A stretch of DNA of 7,351 bases from Sphingomonadales bacterium (lineage in GTDB: Bacteria > Pseudomonadota > Alphaproteobacteria > Sphingomonadales > Sphingomonadaceae), in assembly GCA_013298745.1 (NCBI GenBank), contig JAAFIT010000113.1, forward strand, positions 1 through 7,351, given 5' to 3'. Each line of letters opens with the position of its first letter. Within the stretch, counting starts at the first letter, position 1. Shown in pieces: positions 1 to 6,436 of this stretch. The position numbers and the translations under genes were made by a program. The notes under the pieces were generated by a model. That model saw only the letters and a list, made by a program, of their open reading frames with translations. It searched no databases and was not told the DNA's origin.

Positions 1-879
1 CGCATCCAGACGGCGATGCTCGACGAAAAATCGCTGATCGTCACCTACAAGGACTGGCGCGGCGAGCCGCGCACCCAGGGCATCAAGAAGGCCGTGGCGC
101 TGGAGGCGGATTTCCCGGTGGAAAGCATCGGTGCCGCGATGGGTGCGGGCAAGGTCGGTGACTGCATCGATTGCAACCAGTGTGTCGCGGTCTGCCCCAC
201 CGGTATCGATATCCGCCAGGGCCCGCAGCTCGGCTGCATCACCTGCGCGCTGTGCATCGATGCCTGTGACAAGGTTATGGCGCAGATCGGTCGGCCACGC
301 GGGCTGATCGATTATGCGACGCTCGATGATGCCGTGGTGGAAAAGGCCGGCGGCATAGCCAAGCCCGTCATCAAGACGCTGCTGCGTCCACGCACGCTCA
401 TCTACTTCACCCTCTGGGCCGGCATCGGCGTGGCGATGCTGTTCAGCCTCGGCCAGCGCACCCGGCTCGATATCAGCAGCGAGCCTGATCGCAATCCGCG
501 CTATGTCCAGCTTTCGGATGGCAGCATCCGCAACGCCTATACCGTCAAGCTGCGCAACATGGAGACGCGGCCGCGCAGTGTCGATCTGATGATCGAAGGC
601 CTGCCCGATGCCGTGCTGTGGACCGATGTCGGCAGCCGTGAAAACGCCGGGCGCAGCTTGCGCGTGCCGATGGCACCCGATGCCGCGACGCAGCTGCGGG
701 TGTTCGTGGCGGCGCCGGCGCCGGGCGATGAACATACGCGCTTCCGCTTTGTCGCGAAGCCCACCGACGGCGCCCCGGGCAGCCGCGAAGCCCGGCCGGC
801 GCATGACGATGTGTCGTTCGAGCGGCCGGAACGCGAAGACGATGAGCGCGATGACGATGACCGGGAGGATGACAAATGA
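1..879 (+). CDS. ccoG: CcoG/FixG, membrane-bound ferredoxin-like cbb3 oxidase assembly protein (5' end missing)
   Basis: This is the C-terminal 292 residues of CcoG; the reading frame is open from base 1 (R-I-Q-T-A-M...), so the start lies left of the window. CcoG is an inner-membrane iron-sulfur protein required for cbb3 oxidase biogenesis, thought to reduce Cu(II) to Cu(I) for the copper pathway. Counting from the Met at base 16, two [4Fe-4S] motifs are visible: C50-x2-C53-x2-C56-x3-C60-P and C74-x2-C77-x2-C80-x3-C84. A single membrane helix follows at about 127-147, then a periplasmic Ig-like domain at about 160-250. The family signature DWRGEPR is near the start of the fragment; the missing part should hold the earlier membrane helices. 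The last 24 or so residues are an unusual Asp/Glu/Arg-rich tail. The stop codon overlaps the ccoH start (ATGA). Identification is secure. Confidence 0.97.
   Translation, partial: RIQTAMLDEKSLIVTYKDWRGEPRTQGIKKAVALEADFPVESIGAAMGAGKVGDCIDCNQCVAVCPTGIDIRQGPQLGCITCALCIDACDKVMAQIGRPRGLIDYATLDDAVVEKAGGIAKPVIKTLLRPRTLIYFTLWAGIGVAMLFSLGQRTRLDISSEPDRNPRYVQLSDGSIRNAYTVKLRNMETRPRSVDLMIEGLPDAVLWTDVGSRENAGRSLRVPMAPDAATQLRVFVAAPAPGDEHTRFRFVAKPTDGAPGSREARPAHDDVSFERPEREDDERDDDDREDDK
863..868 (+). promoter_or_regulatory. Ribosome binding site of ccoH
   Basis: GGGAGG lies 7 bases before the ccoH ATG at 876, inside the last codons of ccoG. It supports the ATG in the ATGA overlap as the true ccoH start. Confidence 0.75.
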
Positions 880-1316
880 GCCAGGGCTTCACCGGACGCC
901 ATATGCTGACCGTGATGGTCGGTTTCTTCGGACTGATCATCGCCGTCAATCTCACCATGGCGCGGCTCGCCAGCGATACCTTTGGTGGCAGCATCGTCGC
1001 CAACAGCTATGTCGCCAGCCAGCGCTTCAACGGCTGGCTGCAGGCGGCGCGCGATCAGAAGGCGCTGGGCTGGCAAAGCGATCTGGCGCTCGATGACAAG
1101 CGGCATGTCGTGCTGACCATGGACGGCCCGGGCTTTGCCGCCACCGGCAGCGCCCACCATCCGCTCGGTCGTGCGCCGGACGTGCCGTTGGCCTTTGCGA
1201 GCGATGGTGCCGGCCGGCTGGTCAGTGCCGAAACACTGCCGGGTGGCCGCTGGCAGGTGCGCATGCGCGTCAGCCGTGACGGCAAGGTGCTGAAACTCGC
1301 CGAGACGCTGCAATGA
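876..1316 (+). CDS. ccoH: CcoH/FixH, cbb3 oxidase assembly membrane protein
   Basis: The product is a 146-residue single-pass membrane protein needed for assembly and stability of cbb3 oxidase; in studied species CcoH contacts the oxidase complex directly. The N-terminus reads FTGRHML, followed by a hydrophobic helix at about residues 11-30 (TVMVGFFGLIIAVNLTMA). The FixH hallmarks come next: TFGGSIVANSYVASQ at about 35-49, then FNGWLQAAR and LGW. The remaining ~80 residues look like a periplasmic beta-rich domain. The length is normal for the family. The gene overlaps ccoG by 4 bases at its start and ccoI by 4 bases at its end, so translation is probably coupled along the operon. There is nothing unusual in the sequence, and the assignment rests on clear family motifs. 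Confidence 0.96.
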   Translation: MSQGFTGRHMLTVMVGFFGLIIAVNLTMARLASDTFGGSIVANSYVASQRFNGWLQAARDQKALGWQSDLALDDKRHVVLTMDGPGFAATGSAHHPLGRAPDVPLAFASDGAGRLVSAETLPGGRWQVRMRVSRDGKVLKLAETLQ

Positions 1317-3439
1317 ACGCGCCCGCCGCCGCCCCGGCCGCCATCAAGGCACCCTTGCCTGAAACATTGTTTTCGGTGCCCGGGATGCGCTGCGCCGGTT
1401 GCATCGCCAAGCTGGAGAGCGGCCTCGCCGGGGTGTCGGGCATCGCTGCGGCACGCGTCAACTTCACCGCCAAGCGCGTTACCGTCACGCATTTGCCCGA
1501 GATGACCGCGCCGGAGCTGACCGCCGCCTTTGCCGGGCTCGGTTTCGAAGCGCAGCCGCTCGGCGCCGGGCTTGTCGCGCCGACGGGCGAAGGCGCGCAG
1601 CTGTTGCGTTATATGGCCGTCGCCGGCTTTGCCGCGATGAACGTCATGCTGCTGTCGGTGTCGGTCTGGTCCGGCGCCGAAGGCGCGACGCGCGCCATGT
1701 TCCACTGGCTGTCGGCGCTGATTGCCTTGCCGGCCATCGCCTATGCCGGGCAACCGTTTTTCCGCTCGGCGTGGACGGCGCTCAAGCATGGCCGCACCAA
1801 CATGGACGTGCCGATTTCGATCGGCGTGACGCTGGCGACGGCGCTCAGCCTTTATGAAACCATGACCGGCGGCGCCCACGCCTATTTCGACAGCGCGGTC
1901 ATGCTGCTGTTCTTCCTGCTCACCGGCCGCTGGCTTGATGCCGTGATGCGCGATCGCGCCCGCGATGGCGTGACGGCGCTGCTGCGCAACACGGCACCCG
2001 GCGCGTTGGTGCGGCAGGTCGACGGCAGCACATTGTGGATGGAGGCCGCCAATCTGCGCCCCGGCATGGTGATGCTCGTTGCCGCGGGAGAACGCATCGC
2101 CGCCGATGGCGAGATTGTTACCGGCCGCAGCCATGTCGATCTGTCGTTGCTGACGGGCGAAAGCCTGCCGGTGCTTGCCATCCCCGGCGATCGCGCGCTG
2201 GCGGGCACGATCAACATCGATGGCCCGCTCACCGTCCGCATCACCGCTGCTGGCGCCGAAACCGGCATCGCCGAAATCGCCCGGCTGATGGAAAGCGCCG
2301 GGCAATCACGCTCGCGCTATGTGCGCATCGCCGATCGCGCCGCGCGGCTTTATGCACCCGCCGTCCACACGCTGGCGCTGCTCAGCCTCATCGGCTGGCT
2401 GCTCGCCGGCGCCGGCTGGCACCAGGCGCTGCTGATTGCGGCCGCCGTGCTGATCATCACCTGCCCGTGTGCGCTGGGCTTGGCAGTGCCGGCAGCGCAG
2501 ATCGTTGCATCGGGAACGCTGATGCGCGCCGGGGTGCTGATCAAGGATGGCTCGGCGCTCGAACGCCTCGCCGAAGCCGATAGCGTCGTTTTCGACAAGA
2601 CCGGGACATTGACGCTCGGCCGGCCGCAGCCGTTGGCGCTCGAAACGCTGTCACCGCTGCAGAAAACCCTGGCGCTGGCGCTCGCCGAAACCAGCCGTCA
2701 CCCCTTGAGTGCGGCACTGCGCCGGGCGCTCGTCGCGCAAGGGGTCGGCCCGGCCTATGTTACCGAGATCGCCGAAGTGCCGGGGCAGGGCGTCACCGGC
2801 GAATGGCAGGGCAAGACGGTGCGCCTGGGCCGCAGCGAAGATGCTGGCGAAACACTTGCCACAGCGCTGCAGATCGGCACCGCCAGCCCGGCGATCATCC
2901 GTTTCGCCGATCCGCTGCGCCCCGATGCCGCCGCAACCGTTGCGGCGCTTGCCGGCCTCGGTCTGCCGGGGTCGATCCTGTCGGGTGACCGGCCAAGCGC
3001 CGTTGATGCCGTGGCGCGCACGCTTGGACTCAATGCCCGCGCCGGGCTGTCGCCGCATGACAAGCTCGCCGCTATCGCCGCCCTGAAAGCTGGTGGTGCC
3101 CGGCCGCTGATGGTCGGTGATGGACTCAACGACGGCCCGGCGCTTGCCGCCGGCCATGTTGCCATGGCCCCAGCGTCGGCGAGCGACGCCAGCCAGAATG
3201 CCGCTGATGCGGTGTTTCTGGGGGACAGCCTCGCGCCGGTGGCCACCGCTGTTCGCGTGGCACGTGCCACGGCGCGCGTCGTCCGGCAGAATTTTGCCGC
3301 CGCCATTGCTTATAATGTCATCGCCGTGCCACTCGCCATCGCGGGCCAAGTGACGCCGTTGCTTGCGGCGGTTGCCATGTCGGGCTCCTCGATCATCGTT
3401 GTCGCCAATGCGCTGCGGCTGCGGGGGGCGGCGAAATGA
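1313..3439 (+). CDS. ccoI: CcoI/FixI, copper-exporting P1B-type ATPase for cbb3 oxidase
   Basis: This 708-residue heavy-metal P-type ATPase moves Cu(I) across the inner membrane for insertion into cbb3 oxidase rather than for detoxification. Motifs in order: one N-terminal HMA metal-binding domain with GMRCAGC (C27, C30) at about 17-83; four predicted membrane helices between about 100 and 210; the actuator motif TGES at 281-284; the transmembrane copper site CPC at 384-386; phosphorylation motif DKTGT with D428; HP at 463-464 in the nucleotide domain; GDGLND at 602-607; and a last helix pair with YN (667-668) and MSGSS (689-693). All catalytic residues are intact. Residues 1-16 are an Ala/Pro-rich linker before the HMA domain. 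The ATG at 1313 overlaps the ccoH stop (ATGA). Its position between ccoH and ccoS points to CcoI rather than CopA. Confidence 0.97.
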   Translation: MNAPAAAPAAIKAPLPETLFSVPGMRCAGCIAKLESGLAGVSGIAAARVNFTAKRVTVTHLPEMTAPELTAAFAGLGFEAQPLGAGLVAPTGEGAQLLRYMAVAGFAAMNVMLLSVSVWSGAEGATRAMFHWLSALIALPAIAYAGQPFFRSAWTALKHGRTNMDVPISIGVTLATALSLYETMTGGAHAYFDSAVMLLFFLLTGRWLDAVMRDRARDGVTALLRNTAPGALVRQVDGSTLWMEAANLRPGMVMLVAAGERIAADGEIVTGRSHVDLSLLTGESLPVLAIPGDRALAGTINIDGPLTVRITAAGAETGIAEIARLMESAGQSRSRYVRIADRAARLYAPAVHTLALLSLIGWLLAGAGWHQALLIAAAVLIITCPCALGLAVPAAQIVASGTLMRAGVLIKDGSALERLAEADSVVFDKTGTLTLGRPQPLALETLSPLQKTLALALAETSRHPLSAALRRALVAQGVGPAYVTEIAEVPGQGVTGEWQGKTVRLGRSEDAGETLATALQIGTASPAIIRFADPLRPDAAATVAALAGLGLPGSILSGDRPSAVDAVARTLGLNARAGLSPHDKLAAIAALKAGGARPLMVGDGLNDGPALAAGHVAMAPASASDASQNAADAVFLGDSLAPVATAVRVARATARVVRQNFAAAIAYNVIAVPLAIAGQVTPLLAAVAMSGSSIIVVANALRLRGAAK

Positions 3440-3603
3440 GCGGGCTCGTCATCCTTGTCCCCGTCGCACTCGGCCTCGGGCTCGTCGGGCTGGCGGCTTT
3501 CTTCTGGTCGCTGCGGCACAAGCAATTCGATGACATGGACGGCGCAGCGCTGCGCATCCTCATCGACGAGGACCGTCCGCTGGAGCGGCGCGATGATGCG
3601 TAA
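3436..3603 (+). CDS. ccoS: CcoS/FixS, small cbb3 oxidase maturation protein
   Basis: This is a 55-residue single-pass membrane protein. In Rhodobacter-type systems CcoS is needed for heme b and CuB insertion into the CcoN subunit. It starts at the ATG of an ATGA overlap with the ccoI stop. The helix spans about residues 3-24 (LVILVPVALGLGLVGLAAFF), followed by WSLRHKQFDDMDGAALRIL and an acidic DED near residues 44-46. This matches the usual CcoS pattern of one helix, then W-x-(7-8)-FDD and a short acidic cytoplasmic tail. Length and position as the fourth gene of ccoGHIS are both typical. The stop TAA is at 3601-3603, and the next small gene starts within the last codons. The gene is short and easily missed by automatic gene finding. 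Confidence 0.95.
   Translation: MSGLVILVPVALGLGLVGLAAFFWSLRHKQFDDMDGAALRILIDEDRPLERRDDA
3582..3585 (+). promoter_or_regulatory. Ribosome binding site of the small Cys-rich gene
   Basis: GGAG sits 7 bases before the first of two consecutive ATG codons (3593 and 3596), inside ccoS. The spacing favours the ATG at 3593; it would be 10 bases from the second. Confidence 0.55.
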
Positions 3604-3790
3604 TTCGGCCTTTGCCTTTCTGCCGGCGCTGTTCGCCGCGGTAATGCTCGCCAGCGGTAGCGCGTCGGCGATGCCGTTGATGGCGGCGCTGTGCAATGGC
3701 GGCACCGCCGAACTACCCGGCAAGGCCCCACGCCGTGATTGCGACCAGGCCTGCCATTTCGGCTGCACCCGTCGCAAAGGGCAGGCTTAG
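3593..3790 (+). CDS. Small exported Cys-rich protein of unknown function, coupled to ccoS
   Basis: This encodes 65 residues; I do not match it to a named family. Residues 1-26 look like a Sec signal peptide: an Arg near the start, a hydrophobic core (AFAFLPALFAAVMLAS) and an A-S-A cleavage site before MPLMAALC. The predicted mature part is only about 39 residues, with four cysteines: C34 (in ALCNGG) and C50, C54, C58 in the motif CDQACHFGC, with H55 beside the middle Cys, then a basic end (TRRKGQA). The gene starts 11 bases before the ccoS stop and has its own GGAG, so it should be the fifth gene of the ccoGHIS transcript. From context and cysteine spacing, a periplasmic metal (copper) or thiol role is possible but unproven. 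The same frame is open upstream into ccoS, but that part is only a shadow of ccoS. No lipobox is visible. Confidence 0.72.
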   Translation: MMRNSAFAFLPALFAAVMLASGSASAMPLMAALCNGGTAELPGKAPRRDCDQACHFGCTRRKGQA

Positions 3791-3810
3791 CGCTTGATCG
3801 GATAAATCCT
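3791..3810. other. Convergent intergenic spacer
   Basis: Only 20 bases separate the stop of the + strand small gene from the stop of fixJ on the - strand. It holds a 4-bp inverted repeat (GGAT-AA-ATCC, 3800-3809), too weak and too poor in flanking T to be called a terminator. Transcripts from both sides may overlap here. Confidence 0.6.
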
Positions 3811-4434
3811 TTACCCCGCCAGGTCGGTCATTCGCGCGGTAAAGGCGATGCGCAGCGCGTCGGACAGGCTGTGGACGCCCAATTTGGCCATCAGATTGGC
3901 ACGGTGAATCTCCACAGTGCGCGGGCTGATGCCCAGATCATAGGCCACGACCTTGTTGCTGTGGCCGTTGACGAGGCCTTCGAGCACGTCGCGTTCGCGA
4001 GGGGTCAGCACATTCAGTTGCGCCTGCGCCACGGCGGCCAAACGATGCAGCTGTTCGATGCCCTGATTGTGCAATTGCGCTTGCGCGATGGCGCCAATCA
4101 ACGTTGCCTTTTCGAACGGCTTTTCGATGAAATCAACCGCGCCGGCCTTCATGGCGCGCACGGCAAGGCCCACGTCGCCATGGCCGGTGATGATGATGAC
4201 CGGCAGCATGATGCCACGATCGCGCAGGAGCTGCTGGACCGCCAGCCCGTCGATGCCGCCCAGCCGGACATCGAGCAGCACGCAACCGGGATCGAGACTG
4301 CCGGCCACCTTCAAAAAGGCTTCACCCGATTCAAAGCCTTCAACCTCCATGCCCGCGGTCTTGAGCATGAAGCTGATCGACCGGCGTACCGCCAGTTCGT
4401 CGTCGACGAGATAGACCTTGGGGTCTGCCATCAT
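3811..4434 (-). CDS. fixJ: FixJ-type response regulator, oxygen-responsive transcription activator
   Basis: The 207-residue product has a receiver domain (about 6-120) and a LuxR/NarL-type helix-turn-helix (about 142-200). Receiver residues: acidic pair D11/D12, phospho-acceptor D55 in LLDVRL, T83 in ITGHGD, K105 in EKPFEK. The DNA-binding part reads LTPRERDVLEGLVNGHSNK and then ISPRTVEIHRANLMAKL, which is the FixJ version of the LuxR helix. It overlaps the fixL stop by 4 bases. Two ATG codons are adjacent: 4434 forms the ATGA overlap, while 4431 lies 7 bases after GAGG and would put the phospho-Asp at 54. I give the longer form, but the shorter is equally likely. In known systems phosphorylated FixJ activates fixK, and so indirectly cbb3 oxidase genes; no target promoter is recognisable in this window. 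Confidence 0.94.
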   Translation of the reverse strand: MMADPKVYLVDDELAVRRSISFMLKTAGMEVEGFESGEAFLKVAGSLDPGCVLLDVRLGGIDGLAVQQLLRDRGIMLPVIIITGHGDVGLAVRAMKAGAVDFIEKPFEKATLIGAIAQAQLHNQGIEQLHRLAAVAQAQLNVLTPRERDVLEGLVNGHSNKVVAYDLGISPRTVEIHRANLMAKLGVHSLSDALRIAFTARMTDLAG

Positions 4435-5594
4435 TGCGCCTCGTTGCTGCCGGCCCGAGCCAGGGTGAAATGGAAGGCGGCGCCACCGATGTCGGCGGGC
4501 TCGGCCCAGATGCGGCCGCCATGTGCCTCGATGATCGTCCGGCTGATCGACAGTCCCAGCCCCATGCCCTGTTCCTTGCTGGTGTGAAAGGGTTCGAACA
4601 GGTGGCGCGCGGCGTCCGGCGTCAGGCCCGGGCCGGAATCGGCGACGATGATCGTCACCATGTCACCATCGCGCACGCTGCGGATATCGATGCGGCGACG
4701 CGGGGACCGGTGCATGGCCTCGACGGCGTTGCGGATCAGGTTGAGCAGCACCTGCTGGATCTGGATGCGATCAACCAGAACGCTGTCGGCGGTTGGATCA
4801 AGCCGGATATCGACATCGATCATCGCCGGGCCGGTGCCGGTGAGCGCCAGCGCGCTGGCTTCGGTGATGAGCTTGCGCAGGCTTTCGATGTGCTTTTCGC
4901 TATCACCACGCGAGATGAAATCACGCAGCCGGCGAACAATCTGCCCGGCGCGCAGTGATTGCGCCGCGGCTTCGTCGAGCGCTTCGCGGATGATCGCCAG
5001 CGCCTCGGCATCGGGGTTTTCGAGCAGGTCGCGGGCGCCTTCCATGTAATTGGCGATGGCGGTGAGCGGCTGGTTGAGTTCGTGTGCCAGCGCCGAAGCG
5101 AGCGAGCCTATGGCGCTGATCCGCGAGATATGGGTCAGTTCGAGTTGCAGGTCATTCAACCGCCGCTCGGTGCGCTGGCGCTCGGTCAAGTCGCGGATGA
5201 AGCCGGTGAACACCCGGCCTTGCGGCGTCTGGGCGTCGGCAATGGCGAGCTCGATGGGGAAATTGCTGCCGTCGCGGCGGCGGGCGGTGGTGACGCGGCC
5301 GATGCCGATGATCCGTGCCTCGCCGGTTTCCATATAGCGCGCCATATAGCGGTCATGGGCATCGCGGTCCGGATTGGGCATGAGCACGTGCACATTCTGG
5401 CCGGCCAGTTCGCGCTCGCTGTAACCGAACATGCGCTCGGCAGCGGCGCTGAACGACAGGATCGCGCCATGATCATCGATGACGATCATCGCATCGGGAA
5501 CGGTGGCGAGAATCGAGCGCTGATAGGCCGCGTTCAATTCAAAACCGTTGCTTGGTGGCCCGGAATCGGACGCGGCGGAGCGAAAGGGGCACAC
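4431..5594 (-). CDS. fixL: FixL-type soluble oxygen-sensing heme-PAS histidine kinase
   Basis: The product has 387 residues: a heme-binding PAS domain at about 25-140, HisKA at about 155-225 with phospho-His H171 (ALAHELNQPL), and an HATPase domain with N289 (LIRNAVEAM), DSGPG at 319-323 and GMGLGLSIS at 343-351. Against Bradyrhizobium FixL as I remember it, with a constant offset of 120, the residues match: heme ligand H200=H80 (AHDRYMARY), R206=R86, I215=I95, R220=R100 (IIGIGR), L236=L116, I238=I118, phospho-His H291=H171. It should therefore bind heme and be inhibited by O2. There is no membrane helix and no second PAS, so it is cytoplasmic and shorter than the ~505-residue Bradyrhizobium protein. 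The start is GTG at 5594: an in-frame TAA lies four codons upstream (5604-5606), and AAGGG is 6 bases before GTG. The usp gene ends 32 bases upstream. Confidence 0.94.
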   Translation of the reverse strand: MCPFRSAASDSGPPSNGFELNAAYQRSILATVPDAMIVIDDHGAILSFSAAAERMFGYSERELAGQNVHVLMPNPDRDAHDRYMARYMETGEARIIGIGRVTTARRRDGSNFPIELAIADAQTPQGRVFTGFIRDLTERQRTERRLNDLQLELTHISRISAIGSLASALAHELNQPLTAIANYMEGARDLLENPDAEALAIIREALDEAAAQSLRAGQIVRRLRDFISRGDSEKHIESLRKLITEASALALTGTGPAMIDVDIRLDPTADSVLVDRIQIQQVLLNLIRNAVEAMHRSPRRRIDIRSVRDGDMVTIIVADSGPGLTPDAARHLFEPFHTSKEQGMGLGLSISRTIIEAHGGRIWAEPADIGGAAFHFTLARAGSNEAQ

Positions 5595-5600
5595 GCCAAT

Positions 5601-5605
5601 CCCTT
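5601..5605 (-). promoter_or_regulatory. Ribosome binding site of fixL
   Basis: AAGGG on the - strand lies 6 bases before the GTG at 5594. Together with the in-frame TAA at 5604-5606 it fixes the GTG as the fixL start; the only other candidate in between is a rare ATT codon. Confidence 0.75.
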
Positions 5606-5626
5606 AGCGCGCGGAAGCCTGAGATT

Positions 5627-6436
5627 TCAATGCGCCAGCAACAACGGCACGGTCGTCGACTGGATCAATTCGCGCGTCACGCCGCCCAGCACCGTCTCGC
5701 GCAACCGGCTGTGGCCATAGGCGCCCATCACCAGATAGCCGGCATCGAGCTCGGCCACCGCGTGGAGCAGCGCCACCGACGTGCGGCGGCCCTTGGCTGG
5801 CCAGTCGTGCACCTCGCACGGCACGCCATGGCGGGCGAGATAGGTCGCGGCATCATTCGCTGGCATGCCCGGCGTGTCGTCGGTGACCTCGACGATGTGG
5901 ACGCAAGCGGCGCGCTGCAGCAGCGGCACCGTCAGCCGCATGGCGTGCGCCGATTCGGCCGAGCCATTCCACGCCAGCATCGCGGCGCCATCGACATCGA
6001 AGCGCCCGACGCCGCTGGGCACAACCAGAACCGGCGCGCTGGTGTGCAGCACGACATCGCCGACGATCGGCAAGGGGTGATCGGCGGCCTGGCGACCGAT
6101 GGCCGGCTGGCTGACCACAACAATATCGGCAAGCCGGCTTTGGGTGATCAGCGTTTCGACGACGCTGCCATCGAAACAGCGCCAATCCCATTCGACATCC
6201 TCGCGCCGCAACCGTGCCTCGATCGCCTGACGCGCCAGCTTGTCCTGATCGTGAATGGTATCGATGATCGCGGCGATGCCGAACAGGCCGCTGTAGGGAT
6301 CAACGACATAGGGTTCGACCGCCGCGACCTGAACACAGGCGATGTGACCATGCTCGAGGCGCGCGAGATCGATGGCGATCTGCACCCGGTTGCTCTGCTC
6401 GGCATCGTCATGGACGTGCAGCATGATGGTCTTCAT
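5627..6436 (-). CDS. Tandem-domain universal stress protein (UspA family)
   Basis: This 269-residue cytoplasmic protein contains two Usp folds (about 1-140 and 150-269). The second half opens with AMLAWNGSAESAHAM and ends with MGAYGHSRLRETVLGGVT, fitting the ATP-binding pattern G-x2-G-x9-G of nucleotide-binding Usp domains (G238, G241, G251). The same loop in the first half (VVVSQPAIGRQAADH, about 106-120) lacks that pattern, so only the C-terminal domain is likely to bind nucleotide. Both halves end in a typical closing strand (APVLVVP; VPLLLAH). ATG at 6436 has GGGGA 9 bases upstream. It precedes fixL by 32 bases on the same strand, suggesting a usp-fixL-fixJ transcription unit. In other proteobacteria such proteins are induced at low oxygen; the exact role here is unknown. 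Confidence 0.92.
   Translation of the reverse strand: MKTIMLHVHDDAEQSNRVQIAIDLARLEHGHIACVQVAAVEPYVVDPYSGLFGIAAIIDTIHDQDKLARQAIEARLRREDVEWDWRCFDGSVVETLITQSRLADIVVVSQPAIGRQAADHPLPIVGDVVLHTSAPVLVVPSGVGRFDVDGAAMLAWNGSAESAHAMRLTVPLLQRAACVHIVEVTDDTPGMPANDAATYLARHGVPCEVHDWPAKGRRTSVALLHAVAELDAGYLVMGAYGHSRLRETVLGGVTRELIQSTTVPLLLAH

Noticed and set aside
537..1313. A 258-codon open frame on the - strand opposite the end of ccoG and ccoH
   Set aside because: It contains a Ser/Arg run that is just the reverse of the acidic CcoG tail, and it has no domain features.
1055..2305. A 416-codon open frame on the - strand opposite ccoH and ccoI
   Set aside because: It is antisense to genes with complete family motifs, its translation is rich in His/Arg/Gln/Gly with no recognisable domain, and long antisense frames are common in GC-rich DNA.
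3455..3592. Longer start for the small Cys-rich gene
   Set aside because: The frame is open back to an ATG at 3455, but this would lie wholly inside ccoS in another frame and would bury the signal peptide. The GGAG and double ATG at 3593 fit better.
3794..3807. Half of an FNR box (TTGAT) after the small Cys-rich gene
   Set aside because: The second half site is absent and it lies at the convergent ends of two genes, where no promoter is expected.
3739..4587. A 282-codon + strand frame over fixJ
   Set aside because: It is the antisense shadow of fixJ and the end of fixL; no motif, and it would overlap the end of the small Cys-rich gene in another frame.
4959..5720. A 253-codon + strand frame over fixL
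   Set aside because: It is antisense to the intact heme-PAS kinase and shows no domain signal.
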